Notes: generated from the letters alone by a model not told the origin. 64,000 nt of DNA from Chitinophaga sancti (GCF_034424315.1 NZ_CP139972.1:5642001-5706000); one strand, 5' to 3'; positions 34,457-42,792 are shown, numbered from the stretch's first letter. Made by a program: numbers and translations.

Positions 34457-34918
34457 ATGGCAAAAATCTATCTGTTGCGGTATGAGCAGGTACTAAATAC
34501 GTCAATACAGGAGGCGTGGACGTTTTTTTCCCGGGCGGATAACCTGGAAAAAATAACGCCTTCATATATGCGTTTTGACATTACATCCCCGGTAACTGAT
34601 AAGCCGATATATGCCGGAGAAATTATTACTTACGTTATTCATCCGGTATTGGGGATACCCCTGCGCTGGATGACAGAAATTACGCATGTAAAAGAGGGGG
34701 CGTATTTTGTAGATGAACAACGTAAAGGCCCTTACGGACTCTGGCATCATCAGCACCATTTTGAGGCGGTGGAAGGAGGTGTAAAGATGACGGATATTGT
34801 GCACTACTCACTGCCATTAGGTATTTTAGGCAGGATTGCACATGCCCTTTTTGTACGGCGTCAACTGGAGGGAATCTTTGCCTACAGGCAAAAGAAGGTA
34901 CAAGATTACTTTCTATAG
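34457..34918 (+). CDS. SRPBCC (START-like) family protein
   Basis: 153 aa from ATG 34457. YLLRYEQVLNTSIQEAWTFF, LEKITPSYMRFDI, the WMTEITHVKEGAYFVDEQ strand and GLWHHQHHFEAVEGG, then a C-terminal helix, give the SRPBCC hydrophobic-ligand cavity pattern. The ligand is unknown. The longer frame from ATG 34400 would start upstream of the promoter box. No operon partner; the ECF sigma gene follows after 76 bp with its own signals. Confidence 0.78.
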   Translation: MAKIYLLRYEQVLNTSIQEAWTFFSRADNLEKITPSYMRFDITSPVTDKPIYAGEIITYVIHPVLGIPLRWMTEITHVKEGAYFVDEQRKGPYGLWHHQHHFEAVEGGVKMTDIVHYSLPLGILGRIAHALFVRRQLEGIFAYRQKKVQDYFL

Positions 34919-34942
34919 CATTTAGATGTTATAACAAGAAAG

Positions 34943-34973
34943 TTGATGGTTAGTTGGAGAATAGCTATCTTAG
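34943..34973 (+). promoter_or_regulatory. Possible promoter of the first ECF cassette
   Basis: TTG (34943-34945), 20 bp, TATCTTAG (34966-34973), near-consensus. The expected start of transcription, about 34980, leaves a short leader before the TTG start at 34995. Confidence 0.4.
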
Positions 34974-34994
34974 ATATAGTTAAACCTACAACAT

Positions 34995-35498
34995 TTGGGA
35001 CAGGCTGCTGTTCATATTGATGAACATTTACTAATTGAACGCTTGATTGCTGGTGATCCCGGAGCAAGGGAGTTATTGTATGACTACTACGGTCCAGCTT
35101 TATACAGTTTAATACTTCAAGTGGTTCCTGATAATAAAAAGGCTGAAGACATCCTTACAACTGTATTTGTACGTATATATAGTGACATCTATACTTACAA
35201 GGAGTCCGGAAACTCCACACTCTTCGGCTGGATGATGCGTCTGACAAGGGAAATAGTATTTTCTGAGGGCGATCATACAGGGGGGAACGTAACGGGAGGA
35301 ATAATACTCCACGGGAATAATTCGCTTCAGCGATTTACCAACACCTTGCCACAGGATAAACAAAAGGTTTTTTACCTGTGCTATTTTAAAGGCCTGCCAA
35401 AAGAAGCAGTTGCCAGAATGATGGGGGTAGAGGCAGAAACGATAGCCGGACAGATGAAGGAAATAATGATGGCTTTCAGAACCTTTTTACAAAATTAA
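34995..35498 (+). CDS. ECF-type RNA polymerase sigma factor (TTG start)
   Basis: 167 aa. Region 2: HLLIERLIAGDPGARELLYDYYG, NKKAEDILTTVFVRIY, STLFGWMMRLTREIV; region 4: LPQDKQKVFYLCYFKGLPKEAVARMMGV. Regions 2 and 4 only, as in ECF factors. An in-frame stop at 34977-34979 and the absence of ATG before region 2 make TTG at 34995 (or a later TTG) the only reasonable start. Its stop codon is immediately followed by the TTG of the anti-sigma gene, so the two are translationally coupled. Confidence 0.85.
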   Translation: MGQAAVHIDEHLLIERLIAGDPGARELLYDYYGPALYSLILQVVPDNKKAEDILTTVFVRIYSDIYTYKESGNSTLFGWMMRLTREIVFSEGDHTGGNVTGGIILHGNNSLQRFTNTLPQDKQKVFYLCYFKGLPKEAVARMMGVEAETIAGQMKEIMMAFRTFLQN

Positions 35499-35993
35499 TT
35501 GGAACTCGATCATTACATACAAAGCGGCATCATAGAGAGCTATGTACTTGGGCTTGCTACCAATGTAGAGGTAGAGGAGCTGCAATATATGCGTAGGCTC
35601 TATCCGGAACTCAACAGTGAGATAGCTGCTGTGGAAAAGCGTATGGAGATTACCGCATTCGCGGAAGCGGTGCCGCCCCCTGCGCAATTGAAGGATCGCA
35701 TTTTTCAGCGGATCAACTGGAAAGAAGAGGAATACCATGAGGCGACAGATTATCGCCGCACTTCCGGCCAGCACCAACAAGCCAATTACAATACTACCTA
35801 CATCAATATCCAGCCAAAGGATAACCAGTACATCACAGTACATAAATGGTGGAAACTCTTTTTCATAGCTGTATTTATAATTTCAAAGATCTGCCTGGCT
35901 TCAGCTATTTACTTCTTTGTAAAGTCTCAGATGCAGGAAAAAAAGCTGGAACAGTTAACTCCCCGTACGGAAGTACACACCAATTCCAGGTGA
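35499..35993 (+). CDS. Anti-sigma factor, single-pass membrane protein (TTG start)
   Basis: 164 aa. The N-terminal cytoplasmic domain (LDHYIQSGIIESYVLGLA, LYPELNSEIAAVEKRMEI) is the helical anti-sigma domain commonly following ECF genes in Chitinophaga-like bacteria. One membrane helix near 124-146 (LFFIAVFIISKICLASAIYF), then a short periplasmic tail (MQEKKLEQLTPRTEV). It starts with TTG directly after the sigma stop. It is expected to hold the upstream sigma factor at the membrane. Confidence 0.75.
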   Translation: MELDHYIQSGIIESYVLGLATNVEVEELQYMRRLYPELNSEIAAVEKRMEITAFAEAVPPPAQLKDRIFQRINWKEEEYHEATDYRRTSGQHQQANYNTTYINIQPKDNQYITVHKWWKLFFIAVFIISKICLASAIYFFVKSQMQEKKLEQLTPRTEVHTNSR

Positions 35994-36082
35994 TTTTATG
36001 GGTATGACCATAAAAAATTAATATAATTCAGATTTTAATTTGACATTTGCGTCCAGGCATGTGACGTTGACCTTGGAGAAAC

Positions 36083-36568
36083 ATGGTTTCACCTCTTATT
36101 TTTTGCCTTCTGGACTTACAGGATTACATAGATAGTGGCATAATTGAAAGCTATTTGCTAGGGCTGGCCCCGGCAGATGATATTGTAATGCTCGAACGCA
36201 TGCGTTATATCTATCCTGAGCTGGAAACTGAAATAGCTATGGTCGAGTACCGGCTACAAAAGATCACCGAAGAAGGAGGGGTAACACCACCCGCAATCGT
36301 CTGGAACAAGATTGCAGCTCAGATCAGCTGGGAAAAACCACCCAGGAACAAAGGGCAATGGCCTGAAAATCCGACCTATATCCTACAGCCTCAGAACCAT
36401 ACCATGACAGTGAGCATCTGGTGGCGTTGTGCGTTTATTGCAATGGGTATGATAATCATTGCATTATTGGCCTCCACCATTTACTTCTACAACCGTTTTC
36501 ATCAAATGGAAGACCGTTTTCTCCGCATGCTACCGAACATGGAGCAGCATCAGCAAACCCATAGGTAG
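36083..36568 (+). CDS. Second anti-sigma-like membrane protein, paralogue of the preceding gene
   Basis: 161 aa. LQDYIDSGIIESYLLGLAP and IYPELETEIAMVEYRL align directly with the preceding protein, as do the TPPAIVWNKIAAQISWE segment, the single membrane helix (CAFIAMGMIIIALLASTIYF) and the charged periplasmic tail. ATG 36083 adds about nine residues before the homologous start; a CTG at 36110 matches the paralogue exactly. It is 89 bp downstream of the first, with a short AT-rich hairpin (35995-36015) between. A tandem duplication; whether it binds the same sigma factor is unknown. Confidence 0.72.
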   Translation: MVSPLIFCLLDLQDYIDSGIIESYLLGLAPADDIVMLERMRYIYPELETEIAMVEYRLQKITEEGGVTPPAIVWNKIAAQISWEKPPRNKGQWPENPTYILQPQNHTMTVSIWWRCAFIAMGMIIIALLASTIYFYNRFHQMEDRFLRMLPNMEQHQQTHR

Positions 36569-36652
36569 GTTTGGTACACTTCTTGTCTTTTCTAAATTCG
36601 AGCCGGTAACTAATTGCGTTACTGCCTTTTTAAACATTTAAATATTTCTTAC

Positions 36653-37153
36653 ATGAAGCATCTTACATTAGCAGCATTGTGCTTGCTGGCATCTCTCTTC
36701 ACCATATCCTGCAAGACACAGTCTGGGGCTACCGATACAAGCATGAGCGCAAGCAAGGGTAGCGTAAAAGGAAACTGGATTGTGACTGATATCAGCTTTG
36801 AAGGGATCCCTCAGCATTCAAAAATCACTGTTTTTGATCAGGCTTCTTATAGCTGCTTTAAAGGTAGCCAGTGGGTATTCCCGAATAATGAAACGAATGG
36901 TTCATTTACGCTGACTTCTACTGATGATGGTTGCAGTACTGCAGCTCAGCCAATTGTTTGGTCTATTTACAAAGCAGGTGGGGTGCAGATGTTGCAGTTC
37001 AAAAAAATTGGTGGTGGTGTAAAAGCCAAAAATGTAACAGAAGGTTACCGCCTGGAGATCAGTTCTCTGAATAAGACTACCATGGTATGGAGAGCTGCAG
37101 TGAACTACGAAGACAAAACGGGGTATATTATTTATACGCTTCAGCGTAGTTAA
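36653..37153 (+). CDS. Lipocalin-like lipoprotein
   Basis: 166 aa. MKHLTLAALCLLASLFTISC is a lipoprotein signal with Cys at residue 20. The mature part (VKGNWIVTDISFEGI, SYSCFKGSQWVFPNNETNGSF, YRLEISSLNKTTMVWRAAV) fits the Bacteroidota lipocalin-like family: a small beta barrel with a GxW motif. Ligand unknown. ATG 36653 is chosen because the signal peptide starts there; the longer frame from 36614 has no signal. Closed by a terminator at 37168-37195. Confidence 0.78.
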   Translation: MKHLTLAALCLLASLFTISCKTQSGATDTSMSASKGSVKGNWIVTDISFEGIPQHSKITVFDQASYSCFKGSQWVFPNNETNGSFTLTSTDDGCSTAAQPIVWSIYKAGGVQMLQFKKIGGGVKAKNVTEGYRLEISSLNKTTMVWRAAVNYEDKTGYIIYTLQRS

Positions 37154-37167
37154 ATCATAAAACGAGA

Positions 37168-37195
37168 AACCGGCTGCAATGGCCGGTTTTTTTAT
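37168..37195. terminator. Terminator between the lipocalin-like and LysR genes
   Basis: AACCGGC pairs with GCCGGTT, 7-nt loop, T-rich tail; it lies between convergent genes. Confidence 0.65.
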
Positions 37196-37196
37196 T

Positions 37197-38102
37197 TTAA
37201 GGCTGTTGCGGTTCGGCATGTTGCCGGGCAAAGCGCATGAACAGTTGTGCTAATTTGTCCTGTTGCCCCTGCAGGTAGATGAAATGAAACTTTCTCAGCA
37301 GCTTGAAATTTTTGACCGGCAGGATCTTAAACTCTCCTGCTTCCAGCTCCCGCTGTACCGCTTTGAGGGAGAGAAAAGCAGCGCATGGAGCATGGTGCAG
37401 GTAAGATTTGATACTTTCTGTACTGCCCATATACATGGCTATCTGCAGGTCGGTTAGTTTTAGTTTTAATCTTTTCAGCTCATCGTTGATCACTTCCAGC
37501 GTACCTGAGCCATGTTCACGCATGAGCAGGGGAATATTTTTCAGATCGGAAGCACCGAGCGGTCCGTTGTTATCACCATAGTTATAATTTACATTTCCGA
37601 TCAGGGCTATTTCATCCTTTGCAATTTCCACATACTTGAGTACGGGATTTTTAGAGCGGCCTTCTATGAGACCGAGCTGAATACTTTTGTCAAAGAGTGC
37701 CTGTTCTACCTGTTCAGTATTGCCACTGATCAGGGAGGCGGCAACTTCCGGATAGCGCTGGTTAAACTGTGCCAGTAAAGGTGGTATAAAGTATTGTGCG
37801 ATGGTGGTACTTGCTCCTAATGCCAGCAGGCCTCCCTGTTCATGTTTAAGCTGGTTGATTTCGTATTCGAGATTGCGGTAGCTGGTGAAGATGTCGTCTG
37901 CATGTTTGAGCATCACCTGTCCTGCACGGGTGATTTTAATACGGTTACCAATTCTTTCAAAAAGAGCCATACCCAGTTGCTGTTCCAATTCGTGAATGTG
38001 CTTGGTAACGGCGGGCTGGGATATAAAAAGCTCCTCGGCTGCTTTGGTAAAGCTTAGGCGCCGGGCAACTGTATAGAACACTTTTAACCTGAAGTCCAAC
38101 AT
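37197..38102 (-). CDS. LysR family transcriptional regulator
   Basis: 301 aa. N-terminal winged HTH: FYTVARRLSFTKAAEELFISQPAVTKHIHELEQQLGMALFER (read in parts). It is followed by a periplasmic-binding-like effector domain (GASTTIAQYFIPPLLAQF, LLMREHGSGTLEVI). The closest familiar group is CysL/YwfK/CbbR-like. The regulated genes are unknown; no divergent neighbour is present (the next gene on its 5' side is on the same strand), so the target is probably elsewhere. Confidence 0.92.
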   Translation of the reverse strand: MLDFRLKVFYTVARRLSFTKAAEELFISQPAVTKHIHELEQQLGMALFERIGNRIKITRAGQVMLKHADDIFTSYRNLEYEINQLKHEQGGLLALGASTTIAQYFIPPLLAQFNQRYPEVAASLISGNTEQVEQALFDKSIQLGLIEGRSKNPVLKYVEIAKDEIALIGNVNYNYGDNNGPLGASDLKNIPLLMREHGSGTLEVINDELKRLKLKLTDLQIAMYMGSTESIKSYLHHAPCAAFLSLKAVQRELEAGEFKILPVKNFKLLRKFHFIYLQGQQDKLAQLFMRFARQHAEPQQP

Positions 38103-38123
38103 GAGATAAATGTACGAAAATTA

Positions 38124-38151
38124 AAAGGCTGGCTACAATGAGCCAGCCTTT
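38124..38151 (-). terminator. Terminator after the small basic secreted protein
   Basis: AAAGGCTGGCT pairs perfectly with AGCCAGCCTTT, 6-nt loop; T-rich on the minus strand. Confidence 0.75.
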
Positions 38152-38159
38152 CGCAATAA

Positions 38160-38498
38160 TTAAGCTTTTTTCTTAGCGTCAGCTTTTGGTGCTTTCGCCT
38201 CCTTGTTCTCTTTGTTCTCCTTTTTCTCTTTGTTCTCTTTGTTTTCTTTAAAGCGTTTGTCTGGAGTGCCGTCTTTTTTCTTAGGGCCGCTGGCAGTTTT
38301 GTCTTCTTTGCTTTCTTTGTTCTCTTTGAAGCGTTTGTCAGGAGTACCGTCTTTCTTCAGCTTTTGGGCATCCTGTTTGGCTTCAGTTTTAGGTTTGTCC
38401 TGTTTTTGCGGAGCAGCAGGCGTCTGTGCGAACGCGATAGAGGCAACCATCAGGAGGGCGAGTACACCAGTCAGAAACTTTTTCATAGTGTTGTTCAT
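38160..38498 (-). CDS. Small secreted Lys/Glu-rich repeat protein
   Basis: 112 aa (108 from the second ATG at 38486). Signal peptide MKKFLTGVLALLMVASIAFA. The mature part is almost entirely charged and contains the motif KKDGTPDKRFKENKE twice (about residues 48-62 and 73-87), then a run of KENKE units. The KDGTPDxRxKxNK motif resembles the PBCV-specific basic adaptor domain (Pfam PBCV_basic_adap) seen in chlorella viruses and some bacteria; that match is from memory. Predicted disordered, periplasmic or secreted. It has its own terminator. Confidence 0.75.
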   Translation of the reverse strand: MNNTMKKFLTGVLALLMVASIAFAQTPAAPQKQDKPKTEAKQDAQKLKKDGTPDKRFKENKESKEDKTASGPKKKDGTPDKRFKENKENKEKKENKENKEAKAPKADAKKKA

Positions 38499-38603
38499 TT
38501 AAAAGTAAAAAGTATAGAAAATATTACGTGAATGCTAGTATTAAGCGACTGGTACTTAGAATATTAAACCGTAGTTTTCACATGTAAAATACGTATATAT
38601 ACG

Positions 38604-38636
38604 CTTGACTCAGGGCCTTTGTCAGGCGTACCTTTG
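38604..38636 (+). promoter_or_regulatory. Promoter-like pair in front of an orphan transcript
   Basis: CTTG (38604-38607), 21 bp, TACCTTTG (38629-38636), directed rightwards into a region without a normal gene. Confidence 0.45.
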
Positions 38637-38642
38637 TATCAA

Positions 38643-38808
38643 TCTGACAATAACATTTAACCCCAAAAACTTAATTGGATGTTAGAGAAAATGATGCATC
38701 GATTGTCTGACTATATAATATAACCCCTACTATTGATTTTAGTTCGTCCGTTAACCTCAAGAACACGCATAAAGACGAGGGCTGTTGTAAACCAACAGCC
38801 CTTCTTTA
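38643..38808 (+). ncRNA. Candidate small RNA or micropeptide transcript
   Basis: About 165 nt between the promoter-like pair 38604-38636 and the terminator 38778-38808. The only reading frame is 14 codons (38679-38723, MLEKMMHRLSDYII). No known RNA family was recognised. The region 38499-38810 holds nothing else. Confidence 0.35.
38778..38808. terminator. Terminator between the orphan transcript and ispG
   Basis: AGGGCTGTTG pairs perfectly with CAACAGCCCT, 5-nt loop, followed on the plus strand by TTCTTTATTTT. It can also serve ispG on the minus strand. Confidence 0.7.
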
Positions 38809-38810
38809 TT

Positions 38811-40754
38811 TTAATTATTTGTATCTACCCACATGCCGTTTTCCCTGATCAGGTTAATCAGTTCATCTACAGCTACGTCACTGTTCAATCCGCGTTTTAC
38901 CACTTCTTTACCTCTATAAAGTGTGATTTTACCAACGCCGCTGCCTACGTAGCCAAAGTCTGCGTCAGCCATTTCGCCGGGTCCATTTACGATGCAACCC
39001 ATGATAGCGATTTTAACTCCTTTGAGGTGATTGGTTACCGCCCTGATTCGTGCAGTAGTTTCCTGCAGGTCAAATAAGGTACGACCACAGGAGGGGCAGG
39101 AGATATATTCGGTTTTAGAAATACGGGTACGTGTAGCCTGCAGGATACCGAAGGCTACATTGTTCAGCAGTGTGCGATCTACTGTGGCTGCGGCGGAATC
39201 TGTTTTCACCAGCCATAAGCCATCGCCCAATCCATCCAGCAGCAAAGCGCCGGTTTCAGTAGCATAGTGGATCAGGTGTTCATCGTTGGTATGATCTGCA
39301 GCGATGCAACGAAGTATACATGGTAGTTGTACATTTTGCTGCATCAGTGTCATGAATGCCCTGCGTACTTCCGGCATTGCATGCTGGTTAGAAGAATGGA
39401 GGCAGAGTACTACTGGTTGACCATTGTTCAGTTGCAGCAGCAGTTCTTCCGTCAGTGCAACACCGGTATTGATGTCTACAAAGTTCAGTATTGCAGAAGT
39501 ATTTTTAGCCTGCATAAACTCTTCGGAAGAGAAGAGCGGCATGTATTTTTCCTTGTCTTCGGCGGTTTCCCAAATGGTGTTGGGAACGATCACTTTCAAT
39601 GTGCCAGGTAATGCAAAGGAAAGCAGCTCATGACAGAACAGGTAGTCTGCTGCAGCATCGGCAATATTCCATTTGTCTGTGGCTTCATCGTAATGATAAC
39701 CGATACCCTGCAGGTCGGCAGGTTTGATAGTATGAACAGCAGCCAGGTCAGCTACAACCACGGGAACCTGTTTACCACCTACATTATTAAAGGCGATAGA
39801 TTCACGGCGTTTGTAATTGAAAGGAGAGTAAGGTACCTGCTCAACGGGGGGAATCGGGGTGTGGTGCTGGCGGGAGGTATAGCGCTTTACCAGGTCACGG
39901 CATACTGGCAGTTCGAATTCCGGATCTTCTGTGAGGGAGACGCGGATGGTATCGCCAATTCCATCTTCCAGGAGAGTGCCGATACCAACAGCCGACTTGA
40001 TACGACCATCTTCACCATCGCCGGCTTCTGTAACACCGAGGTGCAATGGATAGCAATGACCCAGTTCTTCCTGCATGGTCTGGATGAGCAGGCGGTAAGC
40101 CTGCACCATTACCTGCGGGTTACTGGCTTTCATGCTCAGTATGATATTACGGTAGCTGAGATCTTCAGCGATACGGAGAAATTCCATCGCGCTTTCCACC
40201 ATACCCATGGGGGTATCTCCATAGCGGCTCATGATACGATCACTGAGGGAGCCATGGTTGGTACCAATGCGCATAGCAGTACCATATTCTTTACAGATAT
40301 TCACCAGTGGGGTGAATTGTTTGCGAATACGGTCTGTTTCAGCCATGTATTCATTGTCTGTATAGTTGATGGTCTCAAATTTCTTTTTATCTACGAAGTT
40401 GCCGGGGTTGATACGCACTTTTTCCACGATGCGGGCTGCTACTTCAGCAGCATTGGGGGTGAAGTGAATATCGGCCACAAGGGGGGTATGATAGCCTCTT
40501 TTACGCAGTTCGTTTTTGATGGGCAGCAGGTTTTCTGCTTCTTTTTTGCTGGGTGCAGTGATACGCACCAGTTCGGAGCCCGCTTCGATACAACGGATGG
40601 CCTGCTCTACAGTAGCCTGGGTATTCATTGTATCTGTAGTCGTCATGGTTTGGATACGCACAGGGTTAAAATTCCCTATCAATAAATCTCCTACCTTAAC
40701 TTCCAGCGTAGCTAACCTTTTATACTCCGTCAGTGAATTACAATATAACTGCAT
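38811..40754 (-). CDS. ispG: 4-hydroxy-3-methylbut-2-enyl-diphosphate synthase (long form)
   Basis: 647 aa from ATG 40754. N-terminal TIM barrel: VKVGDLLIGNFNPVRIQTMTTTDT, VADIHFTPNAA, RINPGNFVDKKKF, RIGTNHGSLSDRI, HLGVTEAGDGEDGRIKSAVGIGTLLEDGIGDTIRVSLTEDP (in parts). C-terminal 4Fe-4S domain: ISCPSCGRTLFDLQ and MGCIVNGPGEMADADFGYVG. The about 250-residue insert between them marks the long form found in Bacteroidota, Chlamydiae and plants. It makes HMBPP in the MEP isoprenoid pathway. A TTG at 40787 is not needed. Confidence 0.95.
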   Translation of the reverse strand: MQLYCNSLTEYKRLATLEVKVGDLLIGNFNPVRIQTMTTTDTMNTQATVEQAIRCIEAGSELVRITAPSKKEAENLLPIKNELRKRGYHTPLVADIHFTPNAAEVAARIVEKVRINPGNFVDKKKFETINYTDNEYMAETDRIRKQFTPLVNICKEYGTAMRIGTNHGSLSDRIMSRYGDTPMGMVESAMEFLRIAEDLSYRNIILSMKASNPQVMVQAYRLLIQTMQEELGHCYPLHLGVTEAGDGEDGRIKSAVGIGTLLEDGIGDTIRVSLTEDPEFELPVCRDLVKRYTSRQHHTPIPPVEQVPYSPFNYKRRESIAFNNVGGKQVPVVVADLAAVHTIKPADLQGIGYHYDEATDKWNIADAAADYLFCHELLSFALPGTLKVIVPNTIWETAEDKEKYMPLFSSEEFMQAKNTSAILNFVDINTGVALTEELLLQLNNGQPVVLCLHSSNQHAMPEVRRAFMTLMQQNVQLPCILRCIAADHTNDEHLIHYATETGALLLDGLGDGLWLVKTDSAAATVDRTLLNNVAFGILQATRTRISKTEYISCPSCGRTLFDLQETTARIRAVTNHLKGVKIAIMGCIVNGPGEMADADFGYVGSGVGKITLYRGKEVVKRGLNSDVAVDELINLIRENGMWVDTNN

Positions 40755-40810
40755 AGTTCGAAAAAATATCCAGGACAAAGGTAACAAAAAGCAACACGTG
40801 GGAAGTTAAA

Positions 40811-41611
40811 TCACCAATCCTTATCAACAGGAACGACTTGTCCTTTGGCCTTCTTCATTTTGTCCTGCAGTTTCTTTTCTTCCTGACCTAAAGCCTGCAG
40901 GTATCGCTCTGCTTCCTGCTTGTCCAGTTTGCTGGGTTGCGGTTGCGGCTTATCGTCCTGCTGATCTTTCTGGTCTTGTTTGTCTTTGTTCTGCTGGTTC
41001 TTATTATTTTTATTCTGGTCTTTGTTGTCTTTATTCTGTTGATCTTTGTTTGGATCTTTTTTATCCTGGTTATCCTTATTGTCTTTGTTCTGCTGGTCTT
41101 TTTTGTCTTTGTTTTTATCCTTGTTCTGCTGGTCTTTGTTATCGTTTCCGCCGCCGCCGCCCTGCTGTTTTTTCAGCATGGCCTGTGCATAGGCAAGGTT
41201 ATAACGCGCCTGTTCATCGGATGGATTCATCTTTAGGGCTTCTTTGTAAGCCTTTATGCTTTCTTCCCACTTCTTTCCTTCCATGAATGTATTCCCGATG
41301 TTGTAGCTGGCATCTGCTTTCTGCGTTTTGTTAGGTGCCATCTTGAAGCTGTTCAGGTATTGTGCACGGGCATCGTCGTAGCGTTTTTGCTCGTACATGG
41401 AGTTACCCAGGTTATACCTTCCTTCTACGGATGCCTGGTTTACTTCCAGTGCTTTCTTATAGTTGGCTTCAGCATCGGTGTATTGCTTTTTGGAGTACAG
41501 GTCATTGCCTTTGCGGATGTATTTATTACCGTTCTGTGCGAAGGAATAGCTACAAATGCAGAGGAACATGCCAGTGAGCAACAGGTGATATGTCAGGTTA
41601 TTCTTTCTCAT
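40811..41611 (-). CDS. batC: TPR protein BatC-like
   Basis: 266 aa. An N-terminal signal peptide (LLLTGMFLCICSYSFAQ) is followed by TPR units (YSKKQYTDAEANYKKALEVN, VEGRYNLGNSMYEQKRYDDARAQYLNSF, DASYNIGNTFMEGKKWEESIKAYKEALKMNP in parts), then about 70 residues of almost pure K, D, N and Q. Position after batB with a 4-bp ATGA overlap identifies it as the Bacteroides aerotolerance TPR component. Function of Bat proteins is not well defined (stress and virulence in some species). Confidence 0.82.
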   Translation of the reverse strand: MRKNNLTYHLLLTGMFLCICSYSFAQNGNKYIRKGNDLYSKKQYTDAEANYKKALEVNQASVEGRYNLGNSMYEQKRYDDARAQYLNSFKMAPNKTQKADASYNIGNTFMEGKKWEESIKAYKEALKMNPSDEQARYNLAYAQAMLKKQQGGGGGNDNKDQQNKDKNKDKKDQQNKDNKDNQDKKDPNKDQQNKDNKDQNKNNKNQQNKDKQDQKDQQDDKPQPQPSKLDKQEAERYLQALGQEEKKLQDKMKKAKGQVVPVDKDW

Positions 41612-42642
41612 GGTTTTTCTGTGGCAGTGACAACATTGGCGCGGGTGCTGCGCTTGATTTCCGGAATAAAGAACTCAGCAACCAGCAGTATCAGGCTAAT
41701 AACGAGAAAATATTGGAAATAACTGTTGTAGTCTGTAAATATATTCTCTCCAAACTCTTTCTGTTCCATACTGTCAATTTTATGAACCAGTGAGTTTACT
41801 ACCTCTTCTGTATTATTATCCAGGTGTTCGTAGATGCCTTTGCCGGCAGCTGCGATACGTTTCAATTCTTCCTCATTCAGTTTAGAGATAACGGTGTTAC
41901 CATCTCTATCCTTTTTATAGGACCCGGTTTCAGGATCTGGCAGTGGAGATCCGGCAGGAGAACCGATACCAATGGTATTGATCACCACTCCTGCATCGAA
42001 AGCGGCGTTGGCTTTGGAAATAGCAGCTTCGTCATGATCCTCACCGTCAGAGATAATGATGAGGGATTTGTGTTTACGTTCCTTTTTATTGAAGGCATCG
42101 TCACTTACCTGGATGGCCTGGCCGATAGCGGTACCCTGGGTAGGGATCATGTCCGGGCTTACGGTGCTCAGGTACATTTTGGCGGCTGAGTAATCGATGG
42201 TCAGTGGCATTTGCAGGTAGGCATTACCAGCAAATACAACCAGGCCCACGCGGTCATTATCCAGTTTGTCAACCAGTTTGGAAATTAATTGTTTGGCGCG
42301 GGTAAGGCGGTCGGGTTTTACATCGCCGGCCAGCATACTCTTACTTACGTCGAGGGCAATGACTACATCTACCCCTTTACGGGTTATTTTTTCCATACGG
42401 CTACCTTTCTGGATATTGGCTAATCCGAGAACGCCAAAGAAGAAAGCCAGGAAAATGAGCAGGAAGCGGAATGCAAAACGCCGGCGGGAGTAGCCGGTGA
42501 ATAATTTTTCAACCAGTACCGGGTCACCCAATTTGCGAATTGAGCTGCGCTTCCACCAGGAGATGCTGATAAATGCCAGTTGCAATACCAGCAGCAGTGC
42601 TAAGGCCCATAAATATTCGCTATGCTGAAAACGTAACATCAT
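41608..42642 (-). CDS. batB: VWA domain membrane protein BatB-like
   Basis: 344 aa from ATG 42642. Two N-terminal membrane helices (YLWALALLLVLQLAFISI and FLLIFLAFFFGVLGLANI), a von Willebrand A domain with the MIDAS motif DVSKSM and ISDGEDHD, and a C-terminal helix (FLVISLILLVAEFFI). It overlaps batC by 4 bp (ATGA). In the usual Bat operon (moxR, DUF58, batA-batE) more genes are present; only batB and batC are here. A TATATTTG box at 42649-42656 lies just before the start. Confidence 0.88.
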   Translation of the reverse strand: MMLRFQHSEYLWALALLLVLQLAFISISWWKRSSIRKLGDPVLVEKLFTGYSRRRFAFRFLLIFLAFFFGVLGLANIQKGSRMEKITRKGVDVVIALDVSKSMLAGDVKPDRLTRAKQLISKLVDKLDNDRVGLVVFAGNAYLQMPLTIDYSAAKMYLSTVSPDMIPTQGTAIGQAIQVSDDAFNKKERKHKSLIIISDGEDHDEAAISKANAAFDAGVVINTIGIGSPAGSPLPDPETGSYKKDRDGNTVISKLNEEELKRIAAAGKGIYEHLDNNTEEVVNSLVHKIDSMEQKEFGENIFTDYNSYFQYFLVISLILLVAEFFIPEIKRSTRANVVTATEKP

Positions 42643-42648
42643 AGGGTT

Positions 42649-42656
42649 CAAATATA
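42649..42656 (-). promoter_or_regulatory. Possible -7 box of batBC
   Basis: TATATTTG on the minus strand, six bases before the ATG; no clear -33. Confidence 0.35.
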
Positions 42657-42734
42657 ATTTTTTTAGTACGTTTTACACTATTAAAAGGTAAGGATTTAGG
42701 AGATTTTTAACGTAGAAGGGAGGGATAAGCGGGA

Positions 42735-42776
42735 TGATTGACGGAAGCAAGTAATTGATTGACAGAGTCAAGTGAT
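42735..42776. repeat. Two tandem 21-bp units
   Basis: TGATTGACGGAAGCAAGTAAT followed by a copy with four changes. Intergenic, next to the beta-lactamase terminator. Confidence 0.45.
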
Positions 42777-42792
42777 TTTTTTAGGGCATGAA

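Noticed and set aside
39630..40685. Plus-strand frame (351 aa) opposite ispG
   Set aside because: Antisense shadow of ispG without protein-like features.
40937..41236. Hydrophobic plus-strand frame opposite batC
   Set aside because: Complement of the Lys/Asp/Asn/Gln-rich tail of BatC.
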